DNA of 37,662 bases from Bacteroidales bacterium (GTDB taxonomy: Bacteria > Bacteroidota > Bacteroidia > Bacteroidales > P3): assembly GCA_017428115.1 (NCBI GenBank), contig JAFRRK010000088.1, positions 1 to 37,662 of the forward strand, in the 5' to 3' direction. Below are positions 25,079 to 33,748 of this stretch, one piece after another; the stretch's first letter is position 1, and each line of letters opens with the position of its first letter. The position numbers and the translations under genes were made by a program. The notes beneath the pieces were generated by a model. That model worked only from the letters and a program-made list of their open reading frames with translations. It was not told where the DNA came from and made no database searches.

Positions 25079-26674
25079 ATGAAAAAAGCCTTTATCGCAA
25101 TAGCCTTTTTTTTAACATGCCTGACAGCCAATAGCCAGGTGACATACGAAGTCACCCACATCTCCAACAGCATCAACACCACAGGAAGCGAGTCGGGAGC
25201 TGTTGTTGTGGACGACAGTGTACTGTTATACAACACCATGCAGTGGCAAGAGAGCAACAGCCGACTATACCTAGTAGACTTCAACCCCACCCTTACCACC
25301 ATCAATCAGGCACACCTCGGCATTGATGGCACACTGGGCGAAGGCACTCAGAACCAGTGGGGACTTAACTCCAACGGAACCAACTGCGGCAATGTGGCAT
25401 ACGACCCCCGAAACGGTATCATCTACTTCACACGCAGCAGCACCAAAGAACCCGATATTCACCACATCTATTACACCAAACGCACCTATGGCCGTTGGGG
25501 TAAGCCTAAACCTCTTGGCGGCAACATCAACCTTAAGGGCTATAGCAGCACTCACCCCTCAGTAGGATATATGCCTGACGGCAAGACAATACTCTATTTC
25601 AGCTCCGACCGCCCCGGCGGACTGGGTGGGATGGACATCTGGTATACCATGATAATATCGGAAGGCAAGCCTGGCAATTGTACCAATCTGGGTACCCCTG
25701 TCAATAGTGACAGCAACGACGTGACACCCTTCTACTGCAACGAAGAGGGTACCCTTTATTTCTCTAGCAACCGCAGCGGAGGACAGGGCGGATACGACGT
25801 ATACCGTTCTACCGGACAGCGCAACAGCTGGCGGCAGCCTACCAATCTGGGCGAAGAGCTGAACAGCCCTCACGACGACCTCTTCTTCACATTCCAACCA
25901 TGCCAGTGCCGCTGTGTGAAAGACACAGGCGAAACCGGCCGAGAGCTAGAGGCTTGCGGATTCTTGGCCTCCAACCGTCCTGGATCACTCTTCACCACCG
26001 ACAGCAACTGCTGCAACGACCTCTTCCGCTGGCGCCGACTACGCATCGTCGACACCCTGCCGCAGCCTATCATCGAACCCACTGTCACCCGCCCTACCGA
26101 CCTACTCCCCATCAGCCTCTATTTCCACAACGACGAACCCAATCCCCACACCCTCGACACCACCACCACCCTCGACTATTCCACAACATGGCACCACTAC
26201 ATACAGCGCATCGACGAGTACAAAGGAGCCCAATCCAATCCCGCCGACTGGCATAAGCGCGACTCGGTGCAAAAAGCTGTCGACCATTTCTTTAAATACG
26301 ACTTACAAAGAGGCTACCAAGCCATGAACGCCCTGCTCGACCACCTAATAGAGGACCTCAAGGCAGGGCATGAGGTAACGCTTGTCATTGACGGCTTCGC
26401 CAGCCCCCTATTCGAAGACCTGTATAACATCAACATTTCCAAACGCCGCATCGACTGCTTCCGCAACACCCTAATCCGTTGGAACGGCCAAGTCCTACTC
26501 CCCTATCTCAACAATGGCAAGCTCAAGCTGGAAACCGTCGCCCACGGAGCCGCCGACACCAACACCGTTGCACCCACCGACCCACGACGCGACCCCCGAA
26601 GTGTACGTTCGGTCTATAGCCTCGAAGCCGCCCGTGACCGCCGTATAGACATCGTAGGATACTATGTTTATTAA
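25079..26674 (+). CDS. PD40/WD40-like protein with divergent OmpA-type C-terminal domain
   Basis: The 531-residue protein has a signal peptide (MKKAFIAIAFFLTCLTANSQ). Residues about 100-290 hold PD40-type beta-propeller repeats (YMPDGKTILYFSSDRPGG, NEEGTLYFSSNRSGGQGGYDVY). A C-terminal OmpA-like region begins near residue 430, with NINISKRRIDCFRN and a final ARDRRIDIVGYY. It resembles the PorE type of T9SS-associated proteins but has no N-terminal TPR region. The peptidoglycan-contacting aspartate of OmpA (in GYTD) is S442 here (GFAS), while the arginine in SKRR is kept. It follows the PorP/SprF gene by 39 bases, the usual pairing. The role is probably envelope anchoring of a PorP-type protein. 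Confidence 0.85.
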   Translation: MKKAFIAIAFFLTCLTANSQVTYEVTHISNSINTTGSESGAVVVDDSVLLYNTMQWQESNSRLYLVDFNPTLTTINQAHLGIDGTLGEGTQNQWGLNSNGTNCGNVAYDPRNGIIYFTRSSTKEPDIHHIYYTKRTYGRWGKPKPLGGNINLKGYSSTHPSVGYMPDGKTILYFSSDRPGGLGGMDIWYTMIISEGKPGNCTNLGTPVNSDSNDVTPFYCNEEGTLYFSSNRSGGQGGYDVYRSTGQRNSWRQPTNLGEELNSPHDDLFFTFQPCQCRCVKDTGETGRELEACGFLASNRPGSLFTTDSNCCNDLFRWRRLRIVDTLPQPIIEPTVTRPTDLLPISLYFHNDEPNPHTLDTTTTLDYSTTWHHYIQRIDEYKGAQSNPADWHKRDSVQKAVDHFFKYDLQRGYQAMNALLDHLIEDLKAGHEVTLVIDGFASPLFEDLYNINISKRRIDCFRNTLIRWNGQVLLPYLNNGKLKLETVAHGAADTNTVAPTDPRRDPRSVRSVYSLEAARDRRIDIVGYYVY

Positions 26675-26759
26675 AGTTCTTACTTCATAACAATCGTATC
26701 ATTCGTATGCAAACAAACGAATCATTAGTAGACTTTTTTCTTTTCAAAATCAAAACATA

Positions 26760-27374
26760 ATGACTATCTTCTGCGTTGTACGAAACTATGCACCTCATGC
26801 AACCGAAATGCGGTCAGCCCTGCCCACCGAGCCCACTTTTTTCGCCAAACCCAGCACCGCCTTGCTCCCCTCTCCTGCCAAGGTGCGATACCCTAGCTTC
26901 ACTCACAACCTGCAGCATGAGATAGAGCTGATAGTCCGCATAGAGCGCACCGGCAGCCACATATCTCTTGCCGAAGCTCACCATTACTATCATTCAGTGG
27001 CATTAGGCATCGACCTCACCGCTCGCGATTTGCAGGCCACAGCTAAAGCTAATGGCATGCCATGGCTCATATCCAAGGGCTTTGACGGAAGTGCAGTATT
27101 CAGTCCCTTCGTCACGCTCTCAGAACTCGGCAAGTCAATTGACGACCTCACTTTCTCTTTACAAATAAATGGCAATATAGTTCAATCCGCCTATAGCGGT
27201 GACATGATTTTCCATCCCGACAGGCTCATCGCCCACCTTTCGCAATATATTACATTGACTGCCGGCGACCTCATCTATACCGGCACCCCTGCCGGTGTGG
27301 GCACCCTGCATTCCGGCGACCATCTAGTAGGCATCCTAGAGGGCAGTCCACTACTCACCGCACAGATAGACTAG
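26760..27374 (+). CDS. Fumarylacetoacetate hydrolase-family protein
   Basis: The 204-residue protein has the FAH fold signature with a metal site at E54 and E56 (LQHEIELIV) and D85 (ALGIDLTARDL), and the motifs KGFDGSAVFSP and YTGTPAGVG. Its length fits the FAHD1/YcgM-like subgroup, which hydrolyses acylpyruvates or decarboxylates oxaloacetate; the actual substrate is unknown. The start ATG at 26760 follows an 85-base spacer with an imperfect ATTCGT...ACGAAT inverted repeat. Its stop shares the palindrome CTAG with the stop of the converging exonuclease gene. Confidence 0.93.
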   Translation: MTIFCVVRNYAPHATEMRSALPTEPTFFAKPSTALLPSPAKVRYPSFTHNLQHEIELIVRIERTGSHISLAEAHHYYHSVALGIDLTARDLQATAKANGMPWLISKGFDGSAVFSPFVTLSELGKSIDDLTFSLQINGNIVQSAYSGDMIFHPDRLIAHLSQYITLTAGDLIYTGTPAGVGTLHSGDHLVGILEGSPLLTAQID

Positions 27375-28261
27375 TCCTCCTTATTGTTAAAACGGCGCAT
27401 CAAGGCCTCCAACTTCTTCTGTTCACGCACGCGACGCCATATCTCGGTGACGCACTCCTTAGTGGATAAAGGAAACTCCGATTTCATCATCCAGTCGTAA
27501 TACGAGGGCTCGTCCATAAATACTCTCTCCACCTCCTTGCCTTTGTGTTTGCCAAAGTTAAACACCTCCTTGCCCTGCTTGTCGTAACTGATATGACCCA
27601 CCATGTCCGCCCAGGGCAGCATTCGTGAGAAGCTACTGAGGGCTTCAATATTGTTAACAATAGGCCTGCTTACCTTGCCGTCAGGGGCCACATATTCGGC
27701 ATCTTTATAACGGTCCAACTGAGCCAACAACACCTCGTAGGTCGCCATAGTGTCTGCATCGGCCGAATGGGCGTGCTCCAGCTCCTTATGACAGTAGAAA
27801 CGGTATGCGGCCTTCAATGTACGCTGCTCCATCTTATGGAAAATATTCTGCACATCCACCAAATGGCGTCCCTTGACATCAAACCGATGTCCTGCACGCA
27901 GAAACTCCTCCACTAGCATAGGCACGTCAAATTTGTTTGAATTATAGCCTGCCAAATCGGCTTCGTCTATAAAGTCGGCAATTTCCACTGCCAACTCCTT
28001 AAATGTGGGCTTGTCAGCCACATCGGCATCAACTATGCCGTGAATTTGGGTGGTCAACTCAGGGATATGAACCGTATTACCCTCGGCATCCACTGGGCGT
28101 ACAAGGTAGGTTCTCGTGTCGCGTTCGCCGCCAGGCATCACCTTTAGCAGACATATCTGCACAATATGGTCCTGGCCCACATTCACCCCCGTAGTTTCGA
28201 GGTCGAAAAAGACAATAGGTCGTTCTAAGTTTAAATACATAGAATTATGATTCATTATCAT
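27371..28261 (-). CDS. DEDDh 3'-5' exonuclease (DnaQ-like)
   Basis: The 296-residue protein contains the DEDDh exonuclease fold: D20 and E22 in FFDLETTG, an aspartate in AGYNSNKFDVPML, and HSADADTMAT with the catalytic histidine and last aspartate. A C-terminal region FNFGKHKGKEVERVF...YYDWMM resembles the small DUF3820-like module seen in ExoX-type nucleases. It may act in DNA repair or RNA trimming rather than as the replicase proofreader. The ATG at 28261 overlaps the kdsA TGA (ATGA), so the pair is translationally coupled. Other in-frame ATGs (28255, 28240) are possible starts. Confidence 0.93.
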   Translation of the reverse strand: MIMNHNSMYLNLERPIVFFDLETTGVNVGQDHIVQICLLKVMPGGERDTRTYLVRPVDAEGNTVHIPELTTQIHGIVDADVADKPTFKELAVEIADFIDEADLAGYNSNKFDVPMLVEEFLRAGHRFDVKGRHLVDVQNIFHKMEQRTLKAAYRFYCHKELEHAHSADADTMATYEVLLAQLDRYKDAEYVAPDGKVSRPIVNNIEALSSFSRMLPWADMVGHISYDKQGKEVFNFGKHKGKEVERVFMDEPSYYDWMMKSEFPLSTKECVTEIWRRVREQKKLEALMRRFNNKED

Positions 28262-29070
28262 TTTGCCGCCTGATGAATGCGCAGCAGTGTTTTCAACAAT
28301 TTCTCCGCCCTGTCGAGGGGCAGCATATTGGCACCGTCCGACTTAGCCACGGCGGGATTGGGGTGAGTCTCCATAAAAATACCGTCGCAACCCACCGCCA
28401 CCGCCGCACGGCCTATCGTCTCAATCATCTCCGGGTTACCACCAGTAACGCCTGCTGACTGATTGGGACGTTGCAACGAGTGGGTGATATCCACCACCAC
28501 CGGCACCCCATTTTGCCGCATGATAGGTATGGCGCGAAAATCCACCACTAAATCCTGATAGCCGAACGTAGTGCCGCGCTCAGTTAGCATCATATTGTTG
28601 CTGCCAAAGTGGCGCAACTTATCAACTGCATAATGCATCGCCTCGGGCGACAGAAACTGGCCCTTTTTCACATTCACACAACGACCAGTCGCTGCAGCAG
28701 CCTGCAACAACGAAGTCTGCCGGCACAGAAAAGCAGGTATTTGCAACACATCCACATACTGTGCCGCTATGGCTGCATCTTCCTCCGTGTGGATGTCTGT
28801 CACCACTGGCACTCCATACCTCTGGCGCACCGCCTGCAAAATCTCCAGCCCCTCGCGGTCGCCTATGCCCGTGAACGAGTCCAGTCGCGACCTATTGGCC
28901 TTTCTGTACGATGCCTTAAAGACATATGGTATACGCAGCCGCTCGGCTATAGCCACCAGCCGTTCGGCAATCACAAAAGGCGTGTGGTCATCCTCCACCA
29001 CACACGGTCCTGCCATCAGGAAGAAATTGCCCGTTTCCGTAAAACGGAGACCCTCTAAGATAGGATACAT
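28258..29070 (-). CDS. kdsA: 3-deoxy-8-phosphooctulonate synthase
   Basis: KdsA condenses phosphoenolpyruvate with arabinose 5-phosphate to make Kdo 8-phosphate for the lipopolysaccharide core. The 270-residue protein has KASYRKANRSRLDSFTG (substrate loop), VTDIHTEEDA, QIPAFLCRQT, NVKKGQFLSP and FMETHPNPAVAKSDG. Cys23 in MAGPCVVE marks the metal-dependent subclass; the metal-independent enzymes have asparagine there. The gene is coupled to a DnaQ-like exonuclease. The 119-base upstream spacer is A/T-rich with a weak TATTCTTT near the start. Confidence 0.97.
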   Translation of the reverse strand: MYPILEGLRFTETGNFFLMAGPCVVEDDHTPFVIAERLVAIAERLRIPYVFKASYRKANRSRLDSFTGIGDREGLEILQAVRQRYGVPVVTDIHTEEDAAIAAQYVDVLQIPAFLCRQTSLLQAAAATGRCVNVKKGQFLSPEAMHYAVDKLRHFGSNNMMLTERGTTFGYQDLVVDFRAIPIMRQNGVPVVVDITHSLQRPNQSAGVTGGNPEMIETIGRAAVAVGCDGIFMETHPNPAVAKSDGANMLPLDRAEKLLKTLLRIHQAAK

Positions 29071-29189
29071 AAAAAAATATTAAAAGAATAGTAAAAAAGG
29101 AAGCGAAGGAGGTCTCTAGCGATTAGTGAATAATAATGTTTTTAGTTTTATATTAGGGATCTCAATTCTCAAAAAAGGCGCTCTATGTT

Positions 29190-29657
29190 TTAGAAGTTCG
29201 TATCAATAGCTTCCAATGCGTCGGGTTCGTCGTTGGTGCTGTCGTCATCAGCCTCCTCTTCGTCGCGACGGCGGCCACCGCGCTGCAATGAAATAATCAA
29301 GGCACCTATCATGCGGGTCAGCTCCATCAAATACTCGCGCGACTGCTCGCTACGCTTCTCATCCAACAGGCCTAGGCTCTTAGCAATGGCGGTAAAGACG
29401 ATACATTCGCGTATGGCGGTCTTCGAAATCTTAAGATAGTGTTCAAACTGGCTCTTGTTGCGCGACGACCCCTCAGCGATATTCAGGGCAATGTCGTACG
29501 ACGAATGGCAGAACGAATTAACTAAATTTAGCTGCTTTTCGTTGGCCGGAGCCCCGATGTTGGCAATAATCCAGGCACTGTAGTCAGTAGCCTTAGCATA
29601 AATACGCAAATCCTCGAAACGAAAAAAGCTTACAGTCTTCTCTTGTAAATTATCCAT
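29190..29657 (-). CDS. Four-helix-bundle protein (S23-like)
   Basis: The 155-residue protein matches the four-helix-bundle family first seen in 23S rRNA intervening sequences: FRFEDLRIYAKATDYSAWI, SFCHSSYDIALNIAEGSSRNKSQFEHYLKISKTAIREC and SREYLMELTRMIGALIISL. After residue about 125 a basic-acidic tail is added (RRRDEEEADDDSTNDEPDALEA). It stands alone between kdsA and the acyl-CoA synthetase gene and is not inside an rRNA gene here. The function is unknown. Confidence 0.9.
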   Translation of the reverse strand: MDNLQEKTVSFFRFEDLRIYAKATDYSAWIIANIGAPANEKQLNLVNSFCHSSYDIALNIAEGSSRNKSQFEHYLKISKTAIRECIVFTAIAKSLGLLDEKRSEQSREYLMELTRMIGALIISLQRGGRRRDEEEADDDSTNDEPDALEAIDTNF

Positions 29658-29743
29658 TATGTGATCGTGTTTGGGTTTATAAATTCTAAATTAAAAAAAT
29701 CATGGCTTTCTGGCCTGACTGGCTTATCTTCAACAATGATTAA

Positions 29744-31516
29744 TCACTTAAACAGTTCGTCAATATAGCCTTTGCAACGTTGCTTTATCACCGCCCGCTT
29801 CACCTTCATCGTGGGAGTGAGACAGCCGTTGGCGATGGTCCACTCGTCGTTTATCACCTTAAAACGCCTTATCTGCTCTGCCGACCCCAGTCCCTTGTTA
29901 TACTTCTCTATTACACGGGCATAACGTTCCAGCGTCTTTTTATCGTTAACCATCTCGTCTCGTGTGTCGCACGTGATGCGGTGCCGCTCCTGCCAGTCCT
30001 TCAAGAACTGAAAGTCGGGCACTATCAAGGCAGCAGCAAACTTTTGGTTGTCGCCCACCACTACCATATCCAAGATAAAGGGGCTCTCCTTAAACCTATC
30101 CTCCAGCACCTCGGGGTTGACCCACTTGCCCATCGACGTCTTAAACATCGTCTTGGTGCGGCCGGTAATCCGCAGCTGTCCTTCGGGTTCAAAGGCTCCC
30201 GTATCGCCGGTATGGAACCATCCCTCCTCATCAATAGCCTCCTTGGTCAACTCCGGTTGCCCATAGTAGCCCAACATCACGTTGGGACCACGGCACACTA
30301 TCTCGTTTGTGCCTTCCAGCACCCTTACCTCTACCCCAGGAAGAGGCAAGCCCACTGTGCCCAGCTTACGGCCGTGGGGCGCCGACGAGCTGACGGCTAT
30401 CACTGGTGCCGTCTCCGTCAAGCCGTAGCCCTCATAGATATCCATGCCCACACAGGTAAAGAAACGAGCCAACCTAGGCTGTATCGCACTGCCACCCGAC
30501 ACAAACATCTCCAAACAACCGCCAAAGGTGTCTCTTATCTGCCGATACACCAGCCTGTCGGCCACTTGCCGGCGTAGTCTGTACCACCATGTGGTCCCAT
30601 CCAAGTCGTAGCGCACCGCCAGCCTCAACGACCAGAAAAACACCCTCCGCTTCATTCCTTTCAGAGTCTCACCCTTGCGGTAGATTCCGTCATACATCTT
30701 CTCAATAAAGCGGGGCACTGCTGTCATCATATGTGGGCGGGCATCCTTCATATTCTCTGCCACCTTGGCAATACTCTCGGCATACCACGTCTCATAACCC
30801 ATATATTGGTACAGGTAGTTCATCATCCTCTCATACACATGGCACAGAGGCAAGAAACTCATGGCCCGGCTGAAGTGCGCCTTCGGCGTACCCTGCACAC
30901 CATACAGACATGTCAGCACATTTTCATGGCACAACATCACCCCCTTGGGGAAACCAGTGGTGCCGCTAGTATAAATCATCGTTGCCACGTCGCGGGGGAC
31001 GACAGAATTCTTAAGTTCGTCCAATCTGGCCTTATCCACCTCTCTCCTGCCCTCCTCCATCCAGTCGGCCAACGTGGCATACCCCACCGAAGGCTCCTTG
31101 CGGTCAATCAGGCACACCTCCTTAAGCGTTGTCAGCTCTGGCAGCAGATGCTGCACCTTGCGCAACAAAGCCTCGTTCTCAACAACCAAGTAACGCACCT
31201 TGCAGTCGTTAAGTATATATCGATAATCCTCCTCGCTGATTGTCGGGTATATAGGCACCAGTACGGCACCCGTTTGTTGGGTTCCAAGGTCCACACAGTT
31301 CCATTCGGGACGGTCCGACGAAATCAGTGCCACACTGTCGCCTTTCACTATACCCTTATGCAAAAGAGCATAACTAATCGCATCGACCATCTCGATATAC
31401 TCGTCGATAAAAATCCTCTTCCACTGTCCCTGCTGCTTAGCGACCCACACTGCCCGGTCGGGCTTGGTGGCCTTACGGTAGGGCAACAGGTCAAACAGTC
31501 TAGTCGGCTTATCCAT
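29744..31516 (-). CDS. Long-chain acyl-CoA synthetase (AMP-binding)
   Basis: The 590-residue enzyme activates fatty acids to acyl-CoA via an acyl-AMP. The ATP/AMP signature IYTSGTTGFPKGVMLCH is at about residues 180-200, followed by YEGYGLTETAPV, GWFHTGDTGAF and GRTKTMFKTSMGKWVNPE, the family's core motifs. The length and LFK end match bacterial FadD15-like synthetases. The substrate chain length is not readable. The spacer upstream (31517-31702) has gagaact-like repeats and no clear promoter box. Confidence 0.94.
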   Translation of the reverse strand: MDKPTRLFDLLPYRKATKPDRAVWVAKQQGQWKRIFIDEYIEMVDAISYALLHKGIVKGDSVALISSDRPEWNCVDLGTQQTGAVLVPIYPTISEEDYRYILNDCKVRYLVVENEALLRKVQHLLPELTTLKEVCLIDRKEPSVGYATLADWMEEGRREVDKARLDELKNSVVPRDVATMIYTSGTTGFPKGVMLCHENVLTCLYGVQGTPKAHFSRAMSFLPLCHVYERMMNYLYQYMGYETWYAESIAKVAENMKDARPHMMTAVPRFIEKMYDGIYRKGETLKGMKRRVFFWSLRLAVRYDLDGTTWWYRLRRQVADRLVYRQIRDTFGGCLEMFVSGGSAIQPRLARFFTCVGMDIYEGYGLTETAPVIAVSSSAPHGRKLGTVGLPLPGVEVRVLEGTNEIVCRGPNVMLGYYGQPELTKEAIDEEGWFHTGDTGAFEPEGQLRITGRTKTMFKTSMGKWVNPEVLEDRFKESPFILDMVVVGDNQKFAAALIVPDFQFLKDWQERHRITCDTRDEMVNDKKTLERYARVIEKYNKGLGSAEQIRRFKVINDEWTIANGCLTPTMKVKRAVIKQRCKGYIDELFK

Positions 31517-31571
31517 AATTGAGAACCTTTTGAATTGAGAACTCTTTTGAATTGAGAACTGAGAACTTTTT
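31517..31571. repeat. Tandem 17-base repeats of TTGAATTGAGAACTCTT type
   Basis: The core AATTGAGAAC occurs three times in 55 bases, linked by TTTTG, then breaks down to GAGAACT units. This array starts right at the ATG of the acyl-CoA synthetase gene (minus strand) and belongs by composition to the window's heptamer family. The remaining spacer to 31702 includes CTCAATTGTCAATTC but no RNA gene or promoter that I can identify. Confidence 0.6.
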
Positions 31572-31702
31572 ATATTGACTTAGTTATACATATGCCATTT
31601 CAAAGCAATCTGCTGCAGCACTCCACAATAAAAAGTGCAATACCCGCTCAATTGTCAATTCAAAAAAGCCCTTTCCCATTTAGTTTTCCTTAGACTAATC
31701 CC

Positions 31703-32686
31703 CTATTTAATATCGGCAAAATAGTTCATAAACTGAGTACGCATCAGCATCGAAGCCTTGTCGTTCGAGCGCATCGCCAGTTTGCCTCTAAACTGATCCA
31801 CACTCTCATACCCCTTGCGTTCCATCCAGCCCTTCAACTCGTCGTTAAGCGTGCGCATATAGTCCAACCCATTGCGATACAGACACGACGCCACCTGCAC
31901 TGCCGACGCTCCAGCCAGCAGCAGCTTCGCCACGTCAAGACCGTTGTCCACACCCGTAGTGGCGCAAAGATTACAGCGAAGCCTGCGGCTCAATATCGCA
32001 GTCCAACGCAGCGTATTATACAGCTCACCCGGATATGTCAGCGAGTCGGCATTGCACAACTTCTCCTCCTCCACATCCACATCAATCTGCATCGACTTGT
32101 TGAACATCGTGATGCCCTGAATACCCATCCACGACAGCTGCTGCATAAACTTGGCCAAATCGGTGAAATAGGTACCCACCTTGATACTGATTGGAATAGA
32201 TATAGATTTCTTCAGCGACTGCACAATATTCGAGAATGTGCGCTCCACATCGTCGGTCGAAAGCGAAGTTTCAAAGGGCATGATTGCCATATTCAGCTCA
32301 AGCGCATCGCACCCTGCATCCTGAAATTGCTTGGCATAGGTAAGCCAATTCTCATACGAGAAGCAGTTAATACTGCCTATGACGGGGATGGTCAGCTGCT
32401 TCTTCGCCTCACGTATCAAGGCAAAATGCTTCGACACCGAGTCGTCCGCCACATGCTGTGCTATATACTCGTAGCTGTCGCCATAGTTGCCTACGGGAGC
32501 ATACACATGCGTATTTCGCTTGATATCATATATTATCTGCTCTTCAAAAATCGACTTCAGCACCACAGCACCTGCGCCAGCCTTTTCCAGCTTGCACAGA
32601 TTGTCAACATTAGCGGTCAGGCCGCAGCTGCCTGCCAAAATGGGACTCTTCAATTTCAGTCCCAAATATTCGACATTAGTATTCAT
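31703..32686 (-). CDS. Dihydroorotate dehydrogenase-like flavoprotein
   Basis: The 327-residue protein has the FMN-binding beta/alpha barrel of class 1 dihydroorotate dehydrogenases (MNTNVEYLGLKLKSPILAGSCGLT, AVVLKSIFEEQI, PISIKVGTYFTDL, LLLAGASAVQVASCLYRNG). The strand that carries NxSxPN with the catalytic base in true PyrD reads ALELNMAIMPFETS here, so the catalytic motif is missing. I therefore call it dehydrogenase-like, not pyrD. A TATCTTTG box lies upstream at 32732. The substrate is unknown. Confidence 0.9.
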   Translation of the reverse strand: MNTNVEYLGLKLKSPILAGSCGLTANVDNLCKLEKAGAGAVVLKSIFEEQIIYDIKRNTHVYAPVGNYGDSYEYIAQHVADDSVSKHFALIREAKKQLTIPVIGSINCFSYENWLTYAKQFQDAGCDALELNMAIMPFETSLSTDDVERTFSNIVQSLKKSISIPISIKVGTYFTDLAKFMQQLSWMGIQGITMFNKSMQIDVDVEEEKLCNADSLTYPGELYNTLRWTAILSRRLRCNLCATTGVDNGLDVAKLLLAGASAVQVASCLYRNGLDYMRTLNDELKGWMERKGYESVDQFRGKLAMRSNDKASMLMRTQFMNYFADIK

Positions 32687-32731
32687 GACGACATATTATT
32701 TATTGTAAACTATGCATAAAAAACCAATTTG

Positions 32732-32739
32732 CAAAGATA
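32732..32739 (-). promoter_or_regulatory. -7 box for the dihydroorotate dehydrogenase-like gene
   Basis: The minus strand reads TATCTTTG followed by CAAATT, an exact TAnnTTTG match about 45 bases before the ATG. A T-rich track lies upstream, with no clear TTTG at 20 bases. Confidence 0.55.
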
Positions 32740-32897
32740 GGTAAAAAATGCAGATAAAAGTTTTTTTTGACAAAAAAAAATCACCCAACAGCCATAATAC
32801 CCTACAAAATAACCGTTTATGAAATGTTAAAAATCTACTCTCTGACAAAAAAAAGCAAGCAATAAAAAAAAATATCGCTACTATTAAAAAAAATGAC

Positions 32898-32905
32898 TAA
32901 TTTTG
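32898..32905 (+). promoter_or_regulatory. -7 box for the TPR protein gene
   Basis: TAATTTTG followed by CAACC fits TAnnTTTG and lies about 55 bases before the ATG at 32960. With the box at 32732 on the other strand, it makes a divergent promoter pair in this 273-base A/T-rich gap. Confidence 0.55.
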
Positions 32906-32959
32906 CAACCTCGAAAGAATATATACCAACACTGATAATAGAATAAAAAACAGATAATA

Positions 32960-33640
32960 ATGAAAGAGCAAAAAGAGCAACAAGAGGAGAAAAACCTCGA
33001 GGTTAGTGGCATTATTGCAAAAACCGAACAGTACATCCAAAACAACAAAAAGAAACTCACCATCATTTGCGGTGTCGTCGTTGTGGTTGCCTTGGCAATC
33101 TGGGCCTACATAGCCCTGGTCGCACAGCCCCGCCAAGTGCGTGCTGCCGAAGATATGTATGCCGCCGAGCAGTGGTTCAACCAAGGCGAGTTTGAGCAAG
33201 CTCTTAATGGCAACGACCAGTATCTTGGCTTCTCCGACATCATCAGCGAATACAGGTCCACCAAGTCAGGCAACCTCGCCCGCTACTATGCCGGCATCTG
33301 CCAACTGAACCTGGGTCAGTATAACGAGGCCATCGACCTCCTCAAGTCTTACAAGGGTAAGGATGCCTTCACCGGTGCCGAAGCCCTCATGCTGATTGGC
33401 GATGCTTATGCCGAATTAGAAAACAACTCCGAGGCCGCCAAATATTATGAGAAAGCCGCCGCCAAGGCAGCCAACTTCATCATCGCTCCTGCAGCCCTGT
33501 GGAAGGCCGGCATGATGCATATCGCCCTGGGCGACAACGACGCTGCCGTAAAGGCATTCCAACAGATTAAGGACAACTATCCCGAGAGTCCTGAATATGG
33601 CGAAGCCGACAAATATATCGCATACGCTCAGAACAAATAG
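32960..33640 (+). CDS. Membrane-anchored TPR protein (YfgM-like)
   Basis: The 226-residue protein has a charged N-terminus, one transmembrane segment at about residues 34-57 (LTIICGVVVVVALAIWAYIALVA, type II orientation likely), and a soluble C-terminal half with tetratricopeptide-like repeats (ARYYAGICQLNLGQYNEAID, ALMLIGDAYAELENNSEAAKYYEKAA, ALWKAGMMHIALGDNDAAVKAFQQI). Similar proteins such as YfgM assist envelope protein folding or secretion, but a specific role is inference. It has its own promoter box and a strong terminator. Confidence 0.92.
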   Translation: MKEQKEQQEEKNLEVSGIIAKTEQYIQNNKKKLTIICGVVVVVALAIWAYIALVAQPRQVRAAEDMYAAEQWFNQGEFEQALNGNDQYLGFSDIISEYRSTKSGNLARYYAGICQLNLGQYNEAIDLLKSYKGKDAFTGAEALMLIGDAYAELENNSEAAKYYEKAAAKAANFIIAPAALWKAGMMHIALGDNDAAVKAFQQIKDNYPESPEYGEADKYIAYAQNK

Positions 33641-33668
33641 TCTATCTTCCCCATTCTTTTTCATTCAC

Positions 33669-33695
33669 AGCCGCCTGTTCAAGGCGGCTTTTTTT
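33669..33695 (+). terminator. Rho-independent terminator
   Basis: AGCCGCCT pairs perfectly with AGGCGGCT around the loop GTTCA, and seven Ts follow at 33689-33695. It lies 28 bases after the TPR gene stop. It is the clearest intrinsic terminator in the window. Confidence 0.9.
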
Positions 33696-33748
33696 ATATC
33701 CAACCCTCACACAATAATGGAGAGGCAGCTCCTCCCCTCAGCACTCTA

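Noticed and set aside
26695-26745. Terminator before the FAH-family gene
   Set aside because: The ATTCGT/ACGAAT pairing is only six bases and the T-run is about 15 bases beyond it; too weak to list.
29780-31522. Two long plus-strand frames opposite the acyl-CoA synthetase
   Set aside because: The minus-strand enzyme has all its motifs; the plus frames are antisense shadows.
31703-32686. Calling this gene pyrD
   Set aside because: The catalytic NxSxPN motif is missing, so only dihydroorotate dehydrogenase-like is supported.
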